From assembly GCA_958510825.1 (NCBI GenBank), contig OY294045.1, forward strand, positions 10,157,916 to 10,221,915: a stretch of 64,000 nt of DNA, in the 5' to 3' direction. This document shows, one piece after another, positions 31,282 to 43,197 of this stretch. Positions within the stretch are counted from its first letter, which is position 1. Each line of letters begins with the position of its first letter. The translations under genes and the position numbers were made by a program. The notes beneath the pieces were generated by a model. It saw nothing but the letters and a program-made list of their open reading frames with translations. It searched no databases and had not been told where the DNA came from. Origin of the DNA: Brachypterus glaber. Lineage: Eukaryota; Arthropoda; Insecta; Coleoptera; Kateretidae.

Positions 31282-32096
31282 AAAAATTAATCATTCTTAA
31301 AACAAACAAAAGTAGAGAATGTTTAAGCTTTAAAACTAAAAAAGAATTAGTCAAATCCATTAATTAGTTTTCGAAATATTTGAATTTAAAAAATGTCAAT
31401 TTTTTAGGTTTCCGGATTTTAATGTGCGGCAGTGTATAATAATCCTGTAAATAACATTGTTATACCCTTGTTTGTAAGTCATCCTGCAATAAAACATTAA
31501 ATCAGCACATTCCTGTTTTCCAGCAAACTTACGAAAAATAAAGTAACAAAATTTACACTAAAACAAATCGACGGAGTCTCAAGAGTGTCATCTTTCATAC
31601 GAAATTTTCTTCATAATAAGAGACGAGATCTCGAGAGTGACAAGAAATACATTCGGCTGTAAACGGCTGTAAACATAACAAAACAAGTAGTAAAGATGAG
31701 GAAAGATTCGTATTTTTTAGTTTATTATCCTGAGCATAGTTTTAAAATTTGACAATAAACATTATAGTCCGTTCGATTATGCAAGATAGTAGTTTAAAAT
31801 TCCCGCGATTTTTAAGCTACATCATTGGTTAAAAACTCGTACCTTTTAACATATAAAATATTGTGACATTTTTTGTCTATGGCAATAATTGACGGTCGTT
31901 AAAGCTAATAAAAGAAGAGAAAGTTACATGAAAAAATGGTTATACTTAATGTTATTTTGTATGGTATTGAAAAAGGTACTTTTTTGGTTTATTCTTCATA
32001 CACTCACACTAAATTAGCATATTCTACTTATTGTACAAACGTAAATTATATTTATCACAAGGAAAACGTCAAATTTTTAGGTTACAATTACAAGTT

Positions 32097-32215
32097 AAGG
32101 CCTATCCAGAGGCTCGCATAACAACCATTACAATATACATGACAACACATCAAGCCAATCCTGGCATCGCATTCTTATGTACTATGCTTGTTATGCGAGT
32201 CTTTGGATAGGCCCT
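32097..32215. repeat. Short hairpin MITE
   Basis: AAGGCCTATCCAGAGGCTCG at left is mirrored by TTGGATAGGCCCTT at right, with CGCATAACAA inside both arms. 119 bp. Confidence 0.65.
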
Positions 32216-32747
32216 TTCCAGGAAAACAGTACCGAAATCTGTTAAATTTTTGATACACTACGATTTATGCATAATTATGCTATTTATGCGCTCTATGGTG
32301 TAAAACGGGCCGCGTCCCTTACTATCTTGTATAACTGGACGGAGTATAGTACCTGTACTACTTTTACAGCATACTAGTCCAGAATCTTTTATGTCTACTT
32401 TTCTGTTGGGCAGAGTTTGTTCAAAAATGCTTGGAACCGGTCAAAGTAAGTATTTTCCATTCGGTTGATGATGCTGAATCATCCCCGAGTGAAAAACATT
32501 TACTTTGACCCCTTCTAAGCAATTATAAACAAAAATTTTGTTTTTGTTTTATATAGGTGGTTACTGCAAGGATATTTTTTTTATTATTTCAGACTTGAGA
32601 ATAAACAAAAATAGGACATATGAGTTCTTTTAAATTATTTTCATGTGTAAAATACACTCCTAGAGACTTAATCTTTAAAACCGGGGAGTACAACGACTGA
32701 TAGAACGAGTCTTAGATTATGATCGTACTCTATTAGTTTCAACACTA

Positions 32748-33168
32748 CACGGAAAGAAATTAGTGGGCTCTGCGCTATACATTATAAGATATTTGGTAAC
32801 AGTGGAAAATTATAGTGATTTAAGCTATAGATAAGGGACACAATAACTAATAATGTTAAAAATAAATTGGAAACGATTATATATATTACAGACACGATTA
32901 TATTTATTACAGGCACTATTATAAATTTACAGAAATTTTATTATATTATAAAAATTATTAGCACGGACAATAATTAAATCTATTTAAGCTATAAATGCCA
33001 TACTATTTGTTATATTTTATTATTCACTAAACAATTAAAGTATTTCATATAAATTTTTACACTGACTGCCATAATTGTAAGAGAAAGCCTTGTATTTATA
33101 TAATAAGCGATTATAATTTGCTTGGTATGTGTGTTATAGCGCTCCTAGCTATAATTTTTTTTTCCGTG
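32748..33168 (+). mobile_element. CACGG MITE family, copy 1
   Basis: 421 bp, starting CACGGAAAGAAATTAGTGGG and ending TAGCTATAATTTTTTTTTCCGTG. TA is duplicated on both sides. The interior includes AGCACGGACAATAATTAAAT. No ORF. Nearly identical to five other copies in the window. Confidence 0.9.
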
Positions 33169-34439
33169 TACTAGGAATTTTTTTTCGCTTACCTCAGTGC
33201 GGCTCTTCAGTAATAAACTCAAATCCATTTGCAGTAGAAAATTTATAAAACCTTGTGAGTTTTTCACTGTACTGAAGAGTAAAATTAGGTGTGTGTTTTT
33301 TTAATGAATATTAAACACATATTCTTTACCCATATAGTACAATTTTGAAACAAATCAATTTTATTATTATTTAAATATAAAATTTGTGTAAAATTTAATG
33401 AATATATATTTATCAATAACCATTAATTTATTAATTTAAAATTTTATTGACAGTAAACTTAAACTAAATAATTCAGTTATGTCAAAACAAAGTAGCCTAG
33501 TTTTTAATTTTTAAAATAATCCCATGTTAATCCATGAAAAAAATATAAAAATGACACGATTTTTTTTGAGGTTGTCCAGATATTTAATGCCACAACTGTA
33601 CCTACTGAAATATCTGTATGACACATGATAATTCACGAAAAGCTATTAAATTACGGAGGTACAAATTCTGATTAAAATGCTATATCTTCGGAAATTGACA
33701 CAGGTCGAACAACAGATTTATAGGATGTTTTCTGAAAATCAATATTTTACAGAAATAGCGTTGTAGCTTTGAGGACTAAAAAAGTTGGTTGGTATTACTG
33801 CTACACTTTTATATGGTGTCATAATATGACACCTAGGTGTCAGAGAAGTTTCGTAGCTAGAAAATTTTTATTTATTCGTTTAAAAGCAAATAATAAATTA
33901 AAAAATATGACAAATGATAGTTTTTGTTGTGTGATATGCATATTCCAAAATTTAAAGTATATATATCATCCCGTTCAAAAGTTACGAGGGGTGTACAATT
34001 TAAAAGTATAACCCTGTATACAAAAGGCAAGTTTTCCACCTTTCGATACTATCTAGTGGAGATCTTAAAAATGTTGCTGGCAATCAAAATGGCATAACAG
34101 TGAAAACTGTAAAAACCGAGGTAAAAACTGTAAAAACTGTTTGTGTGATAGCTCGCTTAATGTTGACTGTATAAAAAAAATTGTTGTAAAAATTCAAAAT
34201 TTTACATTTTGTTAATTCGTAAAATTGTTTTTTTTTTTAATTTTTTGCAAAAATGACTTTTATTAGAACATAAAACATAATTTATCTCTTAAAATAAGTG
34301 TTAAACCTTCAGTCATCTGTATACAATAAAAGTGTACATAATATCAATAAAAGTTACATTAATTTACATTAATTTTGAGCCGATGAATGTTTTTAATTTT
34401 AACAAAAAAAGTTTTAAATCAACAAAATAATAGTAATTA

Positions 34440-34985
34440 TATACCAAGGAAGAGAAGACATTTTTTATAGCCCGAGCTGCGTAGCAGCGAGAGATTTAAG
34501 AGTGCGAGGCTATAATAGTCTTCTCTACCGTAGTTATGTATTAGTTTTTTCACTACTAGCACTGTTAAACTATTTTTATTCAAATAATAAAATAAATTAT
34601 TAACGGAAATGATATTTCATGAAAAATCCATAAAAATCAAGTAGCCTGGATCAATGACATTTGCTGAAATAAATACTTTGAACTGACGTTTAAAAATTTA
34701 GTTTTTTTTTTAATTTTTCGTAATATTTAGCTAATTATTGATTGTATTAATTGGTAATAATTATAATTAATTATATTAAATAAATAAAAAGTTGTTTAAA
34801 GCTATTTTCTTGGGTTTAATTAGTAAAAATTGTCCGAAGAACTGAAACATCTAAAGTGAAATAAATTGTTTATAAAATTTACTCCTACTGCGAGAGAAAA
34901 AATTATTATTGCTATAGGTGAAGAGAATTGTTTTCACAGTCTGAAAACATGATAAATAATGGTATGTTCTAAAGCTAGTTGTGAA
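34440..34985 (+). repeat. Dispersed repeat, copy 1 (second at 44825-45415)
   Basis: Blocks ATTATATACCAAGG, TTTTTTCACTACTAGC and GAAAAAATTATT(A/G)TTGCTATAG occur in the same order at 44825-45415. The copy is cut at its right side by the 35001-36489 element. Unclassified. Confidence 0.6.
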
Positions 34986-35000
34986 ATTTTTTTATTATTA

Positions 35001-36489
35001 GGGGAACAGGGGGCACAGTGAGTCATTGGGCACAATGAATCGTTGACTATAACTCTACCAATATTAGTTTTAGAAACGCCGCTTTCTAATGACGCGCTAA
35101 GAAGACGTTTTTCTAGATAAAGGGTCAGTTGCCGGCAAACCTGCGTTGCGTGTGTTGAACCGAAGAGGTGGCTGCATAAAATAAATAATGAAAGTATTTT
35201 TTTTGTTAATCTGTTAATTAGGTATATTTGTACTACTTTTACGTAAAGTCCAGTGTAATTTGGCATTTTTATATTCTTTATTAACTCTTAAATAAGTGTG
35301 TTTACACAAATTTATTAGATATTTGGTATGTTTTTTTATGTCCACTTTGAACTAGTCTGGTTACTGGGGGGACACAGTGAGTCAAAGACCGATTGGACAC
35401 AGTGGCTCATGATCCACTGTGCCTCAACTATAACTAAATGTTCCTGTATGTTTATAATTAAAATTATTGTGGGAATTTTGCTTTCCCATTTTGAAAATTT
35501 TCAAAATATAGGAAAGCCCTGTATTCGTGAAAAATTTTTTTTGCGTATTTTTGCGTTTTATGACGTTTTATGTCGATATAAATCAATTTCAAGCAAAAAA
35601 AATTGTTGGTCGATTGGTCCGTCTGTCCAGGAAATCTTGTGGGCACGATAACTTAAGAACGCTTTAAGCTAGAGACTTTGGCATACAGGTATGTTATCAA
35701 AAGCTCGCTCGGGATTGTTCACCAAAAACAATCCCGATCGAGAACAATATTTGTTTACAAAAATTTGAATATTTCATTATTCATTCATTATATATTCAGG
35801 GTTTTTAATATTGTTGTAATCGAATCTGATAATAAAAATATTCTCCACTCCACCCCCGCAGGGGTGAGGGGATAAATATTTTAAAATACTTTTCATATTT
35901 TCGTGAAAATTTGAATATGGGGTTTTTGAGGTTGCTAAAACTAAATATTGAAATTATTTTTTTCCAAATCCCTTAGGGGTGGTGATGATTTTTTTGAAAA
36001 TTGGTTTATACAATATACAATCAATGTATACATTTAACATTGTATTTCAGGGTCTTGATTTACGTTAGTTTATTTTGACTTTTGTTTTTTTTTCTTACTT
36101 AAGAGATTCATTTTCAAGGGTTTGATTTACCTACGTTAATTAATTTTAAGTTTTGTTTTTTGTTACCAAAGAGTTTTATTAAAGTTTATTTAACTATATA
36201 GGTATCTAAAATAAACATTTTTTTAATTAATAAATTGACTTAAATTATTTAAATATCACGATTAACTGTACCCCATACTGACTCACTGTACCCCTTGCAG
36301 TGATTCACTGTACTATCAAAAAAGTACTTGTAAAAAATCATGGTCTATTCATTTTTAATTTAAACCTGCAAATTATATTAGCTTAAAGATCAAAGAAACG
36401 TAGTATGAAAAAAAATCTGAGTTATTGTCAAAACTTTTAAAAATATGCGCTCTGAAAAAGTAAGTGACTCACTGTGCCCCCTGTTCCCC
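35001..36489. mobile_element. TIR element with GGGGAACAGGGGGCACAG ends
   Basis: Perfectly inverted ends (GGGGAACAGGGGGCACAGTG), TA on each side, 1,489 bp. Inside are degenerate copies of the end motif (GGGGGACACAGTGAGTCA at about 35366 and CTGACTCACTGTACCCC at about 36279), a copy of the GGTC-type repeat (35477-35720) and CACCCC/GGGGTG blocks (35848-35990). No transposase is recognisable, so it is non-autonomous and composite. Confidence 0.75.
35477..35720 (+). repeat. Dispersed repeat of the GCTTTCCC/GACGTTTTATG type, copy 2
   Basis: Same block order as 5186-5500 and 57796-58130, here inside the 35001-36489 element and with almost no GGTC expansion. Confidence 0.65.
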
Positions 36490-37152
36490 TATACCTAATG
36501 TAAAATTTATTTAATTATTCAAATTTTGTTAATACAATAAATTTATTTATGGAGGCAATGAATTAAATTAATGGAATCTTTTTTTGGTGTAGGTTATACA
36601 TAATCATCTACGAGATTCCGAAAATTATAAGCCAGCATTAGTTATTTTTGATAACGAAAAAGGTTAAATATTAAAACTGACAAAAACGATATTTTTAATG
36701 CCCCCTGTTCCCCTATACCTAATGTAAAATTAATTTAATTATTAAAATTTTGTTAATACAATGAATTTATTTATGGAGGCAATGAATTAAATTAATGGAA
36801 TCTTTTTTTGGTGTAGGTTATACATAATCATCTACGAGATTCCGAAAATTATAAGCCAGCATTAGTTATTTTTGATAACGAAAAAGGTTAAATATTAAAA
36901 CTGACAAAAACGATATTTTTAATGCCTCCTGTTCCCCTATACCTAATGTAAAATTAATTTAATTATTAAAATTTTGTTAATACAATGAATTTATTTATGG
37001 AGGCAATGAATTAAATTAATGGAATCTTTTTTTGGTGTAGGTTATACATAATCATCTACGAGATTCCGCAAATTATGAGCCAACACTAGTTATTTTTGAT
37101 AACGAAAAAGGTTAAATATTAAAACTGACAAAAACGATATTTTTAATATTAA
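36481..37152 (+). repeat. Tandem array, three 224-bp units
   Basis: CTGTTCCCCTATACC recurs at 36481, 36705 and 36929. The units share TTATTTATGGAGGCAATG and CTACGAGATTCCG and differ at few positions. The repeated unit starts with the right terminus of the 35001-36489 element and includes its flank. Confidence 0.85.
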
Positions 37153-37375
37153 CATAAACAGTTTTTAAATATTATGGAAAACATTAGCCGTGTTTAATAT
37201 AAAACTAAGGTGAGTTTGATTAATCGTGTTATATTTATAAATACGCGAGGTTTAATAAATAAGTACCCAGAACGAAGTCATTTGTATATTATTAAATGTA
37301 CACTGCAAAAAATATTCAGTTTTAGTTCAACTTTAAAAAATAACCAGTTTTCTTGTGTAATTTTTTTACTTATAA

Positions 37376-37513
37376 GGGAACGTTTAAGTATTACGTAACG
37401 CTCCTGGGGGTCATTTTGGAGTGTTACGCGCATGTTAATGGTATATGAAAATAGCGTTACAGGGGGGGGGCAAAATGATCAAAATTTGCGTTACGTAATA
37501 CTTGAACTTTCCC
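37376..37513. mobile_element. PIF/Harbinger-like MITE, copy 2
   Basis: Ends GGGAACGTTTAAGTATTACG and complement, TAA duplicated on both sides, 138 bp. Related to 28873-29028. Confidence 0.75.
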
Positions 37514-37830
37514 TAATGTGAATATCAATTTAAAACTATAAATAAAATAATCTATCAAGCGAAACGTTTTTTTGCGAATAAATTTATTCGCAAAAAAGGG
37601 TAACGTGACCTCCGCTTTTAAATAAATAAGTCAAAAGTTACATTTTCTTACTTATTATTTAAAAATAAAGGACATTTCGATATAAAATCATTAAACAATT
37701 AAAACAAAAATAATTTTCGAAAACACGAAAAAATTGATATTTTAGTAATTAATTTTTTATTTTTTGTATTTTTTTAATAAACGTTTTTTTTTTTCAATTA
37801 ATAAACAAGAAAATGTAATTTTTGTTCATA

Positions 37831-38254
37831 CACGGAAAAAAAAATTATAGCTAGGAGCGCTATAACACACATACCAAGCAAATTATAATCGCTTATTATA
37901 TAAATACAAGGCGTTCTCTTACAATTATGGCAGTCAGTGTAAAAATTTATATGAAATACTTTAATTGTTTAGTGAATAATAAAATATAACAAATAGTATG
38001 GCATTTATAGCTTAAATAGATTTAATTATTGTCCGTGCTAATAATTTTTATAATATAATAAAATTTCTGTAAATTTATAATAGTGCCTGTAATAAATATA
38101 ATCGTGTCTGTAATATATATAATCGTTTCCAATTTATTTTTAACATTATTAGTTATTGTGTCCCTTATAATCTATAGCTTAAATCACTATAATTTGCCAC
38201 TGTTACCAAATATCTTATAATGTATAGCGCAGAGCCCACTAATTTCTTTCAGTG
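37831..38254 (-). mobile_element. CACGG MITE family, copy 2
   Basis: Inverse orientation to copy 1, 424 bp, TA duplicated on both sides. One terminus has mutated from CCGTG to CAGTG. Confidence 0.9.
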
Positions 38255-38375
38255 TATAGACATATTTGGTCAAAAGTTACGAAGATCACGTGACCTTTTT
38301 TTAAACCAAATTAAACAAGAAAACTGGATATTTTTAAAAGTCGAACTAGAAGGTAGTACCGGTGAAGCATGACAA

Positions 38376-38799
38376 CACGGAACGAAATTAGTGGGCTCTG
38401 CGCTCTACATTATAAGATATTTGGTAACAGTGGCAAATTATAGTGATTTAAGCTATAGATTGTAAGGGACACAATAACTAATAATGTTAAAAATAAATTG
38501 GAAACGATTATATATATTACAGACACGATTATATTTATTACAGGCACTATTATAAATTTACAGAAATTTTATTATATTATAAAAATTATTAGCACGGACA
38601 ATAATTAAATCTATTTAAGCTATAAATTCCATACTATTTGTTATATTTTATTATTCACTAAACAATTAAAGTATTTCATATAAATTTTTACACTGACTGC
38701 CATAATTGTAAGAGAAAGCCGTGTATTTATATAATAAGCGATTATAATTTGCTTGGTATGTGTGTTATAGCGCTCCTATCTATAATTTTTTTTCCCGTG
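38376..38799 (+). mobile_element. CACGG MITE family, copy 3
   Basis: 424 bp with AA duplicated on both sides. It lies head-to-head with copy 2, only 121 bp away, so the pair can form a very large palindrome. Confidence 0.9.
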
Positions 38800-38983
38800 A
38801 ACTCACTTTGTTTTATCATTTTAAACAGAATTTTTCCTAGTGTATCCTAATCTAATGTTTGAATAAAAATCCCCAAAGCTATTAAAATAAAAGTAATACC
38901 ATGAAAAATGTGTGTGGTAAAGTTATAACGCGCGCGATAATAAAACATCAGCGTAACCCCTAGTGCCCTTGTCACAAGTCAAG

Positions 38984-39134
38984 ATGATGGAAAGTCTAGA
39001 AGAAGTGGTGGCCCGCGAAGAGGCCGAGAGACAGCAAAGCCTTAGAGATTTGGAACAGCTCTACGAGTGGCTGCAACAATTTGAGGATCCGCCACCGGCC
39101 CCCCGTCCGCCGCCCCCGCATCAATTCAGAAACG
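38984..39134 (+). CDS. Isolated 5' coding exon of an unidentified host gene
   Basis: From ATG 38984 the frame reads MMESLEEVVAREEAERQ and goes on to a short coiled-coil-like acidic segment and a proline-rich stretch (FEDPPPAPRPPPPHQF). It then meets a possible splice donor (ACG|GTTTGT) at 39135. The exon is clearly GC-richer than its surroundings and uses codons unlike the local repeats. It would end in phase 1. The frame continues as AT-rich, unconvincing sequence to 39232, which I treat as intron. I do not recognise the protein, and no further exon is evident in the window on this strand. Confidence 0.5.
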
Positions 39135-39239
39135 GTTTGTTGACTTCTTTTTATAAAAACACTTATAGATACTCAAATACTTTTCATATTTCAAGAAATG
39201 TGTTCTTATACACTAAGAAAAGTGTGTTTTAGCAACCAT

Positions 39240-41200
39240 TAACTAAAAATTTAGCAGTTGGACTTTGGATTGTGTTATGCATATGCGCCGATTTTTCAAA
39301 ACTCCAAGTAGCAAAATTTCTTAAAGTAAAAAAAATTAAGTAAAGATACTTTTTTATTTTAGGTTAGATTTTTGGGGTATCGGGGGTATTCAATTAAAAA
39401 ACTTATTTTCTTCAAATTAAAATTCAAAGTTTCTCATTTGTCAACGCGTATACATATCTAAATACATTTTACCATAAAGTTTGACGTTCTAAATAATAAT
39501 TTAAATAAATAAAAACAATTTTATACATAAATACAGATATAAATAAATATAACCTAACCTAACATATTATACTACGAAAAAAAAACATTTAACTAACATA
39601 ATGTTTTAATTAAAAAAAAACTAAAAATATACTTAAAAATAGTAAATCTTTAATAATATTTAAAAATATAGACAATATGCCAAGGGGCCCTGTGTAGAAA
39701 TTGTAATAATACATTAAATAGTCACATGGGTGATATTAACCCACGGCTAAAACTTTTAGTTTGGCCGCTATTATTATGGCCTATTACCATTACTTAAATC
39801 ATTGATAAACTTTTTGTTAAGTAACCAACATTTGTGTTTTAATTTATTTTTTGAAATAATAGCCATTAGGTGTTAAGTACTGATGGCCAAACATTTTAGT
39901 AAGGATTGCCAAATAACAGAAATTAATTTTTCCAAGTGTAAGCATTGGAACAAAAACAAACCGATTGGCCTATAAATAATTGAATTACTATCGCTTCGTG
40001 GACAATTTTAAGGGTGGTAGGATAAAAGACAGATCTGCTTTGTCGATTTTTTTTAATTTGCTAATATTATTTATTATTATTCTTTAACAAGTCAGAATTT
40101 TTCTCTAGACCAGGAAAACATTTCTGGCTTTTCACGAGTAAAGCCAGTCTATCAAATAGCACTCATATTCTAGTTGTCAGGTCGATAAAGAGGCTTTACC
40201 TCGAAATAATTCAGGGATTTTTGGGTTTATTGTGTAGGGTTTAGGGCCGCAAATAAAAAATGGATGTTGTGACCTTGAACTTAATTTGGAACTGTCTTTT
40301 TGACGTGTTTTTTACAAAAAAAGAATTTTTCAAAATATCTCAAGATCGGTGACAAAAACCGTATGAAAATAAAGAGGACCAAATTTCCAACATTTTTTGT
40401 TCTAATTATTTTTATTGTACGACTTATAACTATTTAATTTACGGCACATTTACACTACCTATATGATTTTAGCTTTTCAAGTTTTTTTCTACAAACCAAA
40501 TTTTTTTTTTATGAGTGCTCCTTAGAATATTTTGTGTGTAAATTAAAAAAATCCGCTGGCGCGTCGAGAAAAATTTCATTCTGGTGCACCAAAAGCTTAT
40601 GTCTCGAATTAATTTCAGGATATACTATTATATATGCCCGTGAGTAAAGAAGCTCCTCGCTCACTTACATGATTTTTTTCAAAAAAGAGTCCCGGTTTAT
40701 TTCAAATAACTTTTAAACGAAACGTCTGAAAGTAGAGGTTCTGGGACACCCCCACGCTGAAAGCGGGGTTACCCTAGAATTTTAAATTTTCGATCCGCCT
40801 ATCGCGGTCCCAAGTCCCTGGACTTTGTATTAAAAGAGATAAATAAGTTTAAAGTTCGAAATGCGCGAATTGTCAGTCTATTTCCTCGGATTTCACCTAA
40901 TAGGTAGAACTTCCCCAAAATTTCTAGTTTCTGGGTGATTTTTGCACAAAACTTGACTATCGAATTGAATGTGCGTTATAAAGTTTCCCCGAAAAAATCC
41001 CTTTTGTTCCCGGCAAATGTGAAAACCCAACTGAAATACACGTGAGAAGCCACGTACTGATATCTGGGGTTGAGGACAAATGCTACTCTCAAATTAGGCT
41101 CTAGTTGGAGTTTAGGACCAGAAATTGAATCTACGCAACCTTACGAAACGATTGATGTATCATAAGTCCGGTTTCGATAAACGATAAGGGCCTAAGCGAC
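39240..41200. other. No gene recognised
   Basis: AT-rich; possibly intronic to the exon at 38984-39134. A GC-richer patch near 40730-41110 (GGACACCCCCACGCTGAAAG) has no open frame that I can support. Confidence 0.35.
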
Positions 41201-41204
41201 ATAA

Positions 41205-41465
41205 ATTTTTATGTTTATTTTTAACCTCGTACTATTCTACTTAATTAAGCATCCCCTAAGGCCAGGACTTGTGAGGGCTAGTAGTAGAGGGAACCACCGG
41301 CTTTAATTGACTTTCGAACCAATATATCTAGGGAGTACGCCTTCGCCAAATTTCAATTATTAATTTACTGAAAAAGGCAATCGGCGCCAGTGAGGTTTGA
41401 ACTCACGATCATTAGCTCAGTATCAATGCTATATCGATGACTTAGACCGCTGAGCTAATCTCCCA
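41205..41465 (-). repeat. tRNA-derived SINE, head type 2
   Basis: Minus strand begins TGGGAGATTAGCTCAGCGG, then a B-box-like GAGTTCAAACC and TCACTGGCGCC. The body is the same as in the SINE at 5861-6140, with an A/T-rich tail towards 41205. Confidence 0.8.
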
Positions 41466-41761
41466 AGCATTATTATGTCGCAGCTCTTCTTAAACAGCTA
41501 TGAAAAGGTACTGCATTTGATGTTTTTGTTAATAACTTTCTGAAAACAAAATTTTTCTGGTCCAAACCTTTACCAATTCATTTTTGATACTCCAACGATT
41601 TCATTGTATACCCGATACCCCATTTCCTAACCAAAATTAAGGTGCTGGGGGTGTTAAAAGCCTGAAATCTGAGCTTCTCAAGTTACAAGCGTAGACAAAA
41701 TATTGTACAATATACGTGAGTTAACCTCATTATCTTTAACACGCGTATGCTGTTAACTTAC

Positions 41762-41880
41762 CTGTATCGTAAATATCTATTACCCCACTTGATATGAATA
41801 TTAGGTACTTGTTTTCAGTAATAATTTCTCTGTGTGCATATTTTCGTCCAATCTGCATCATCCGATATAGAATTTCACCC
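41762..41880 (-). CDS. Internal coding exon of an unidentified host gene
   Basis: A 119-nt open stretch on the minus strand is bounded by a strong acceptor (AATATTTTCAG at 41881-41891) and a perfect donor (CAG|GTAAGT at 41761). It encodes 39 residues, including GEILYRMMQIGRKYAHREI and LIFISSGVIDIYDT. The entry is after two bases of a codon and the exit after one. Splice sites and open frame coincide, which makes a real exon likely. I do not recognise the family. The other exons would lie outside or are too short to see. Confidence 0.55.
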
Positions 41881-43197
41881 CTGAAAATATTATTAGATAC
41901 ACTAAATTTATTGTGCATATTTGTGGGTATACGGTTTTAATTGTAGTGTTTTAATTAAAACCCATATCGTATTTCTCCTACTTATTTTAATTAAAAGTTT
42001 CATAATAAACCAACCTGGGAGATAACAACCCATTATGCAAAAAAAACAATAGGTCAAATTTAATACAACCAGTAAAGTATAACTTTAAATGGATTAAATT
42101 ACTAAATTAATTTTTGAATTTAAATAGAAAACGCGTCTAGTATGTAAATTTTATGTTTTTAATGTTTATACGACTTTTGTTTATTTTCCTACGATCGGTT
42201 ATGAAAATGACATTTAGCACACTCTTTTGTTCTTCAGAAAACGCCTTATATCACACTAATTTGATATTTGTATATAACCCTAGTTTGATATTTATTCCTA
42301 ATTTCACGTATGTAGCTTTACCTTAATTTACGTTGTAGATTCTACGAATTTAGCTCACCTCGTCTTATATGCCATTTTCCACCTTTCATCACATGTTTTT
42401 CAATCCAAATATTTCTGTTTTTCATGTCAAAAATATAAACTATAGTTATAACCTTACTAGTTTGATCAAGATATACCTTGGGATGTTTTATTTATGTCTA
42501 GATTTTATAAAAATTACTTAATTTTTGATTTAATTACCTTACATTTCATAAAAAACATCATAATACACGGTCTTTTTCTTATGAAATTGTAAAATAGTAT
42601 AATTTTACTGTTTTATATGGGAAAATATCTAAAGAAATCTAATTTAACTAGAAAACTGTCAATTTTGCCTTGATTTACACAAGAGGCATGCGTTATAGGC
42701 AACCCATTAAACAGCTAGGTACTAGGTATAATAATATAATATTAATATTGCATTGAAAAAAAAAAACAAGATAACAAAAAGTAAAAGAAAATTATATTTC
42801 CTGTTTTGCATACATAAATTTGTATGCTATTTTTTGCTTGTATGCTTTGCTTTTCTCAATTTTTTTTAAGTAAGCAATAAAAATTAGAAAATATTATATT
42901 AAGAAACTTTATATTTTTTCAGGATCGTAGGAAAAATAGTGTACATAACTCTCGTTGGAAAGTGTATTTCGTACACTCGTGTAATTTCCTCAGTCGCCTA
43001 ACGGCTCGATCGTAAACCTTCCCACTCGCGTGATATATCTCACTTTCCACACTACTTATGTATAATTTCTTTAGTTTATCATTTTTTTTATATTTTTTGT
43101 ATTAATTTTTATATATTTTGTAAATTATAAAAAATTTGTATACCTAAATAAATAAATAAAATAAAATAAATAAATAAATAAAAATAAAAATACTATA

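Noticed and set aside
35328..35875. Host-like ORFs of 107 and 65 residues
   Set aside because: They run through a TIR element interior and a dispersed repeat found at 5186 and 57796.
38963..38983. Upstream GTG as start for the proline-rich exon
   Set aside because: Animal genes normally start at ATG; the first in-frame ATG is 38984.
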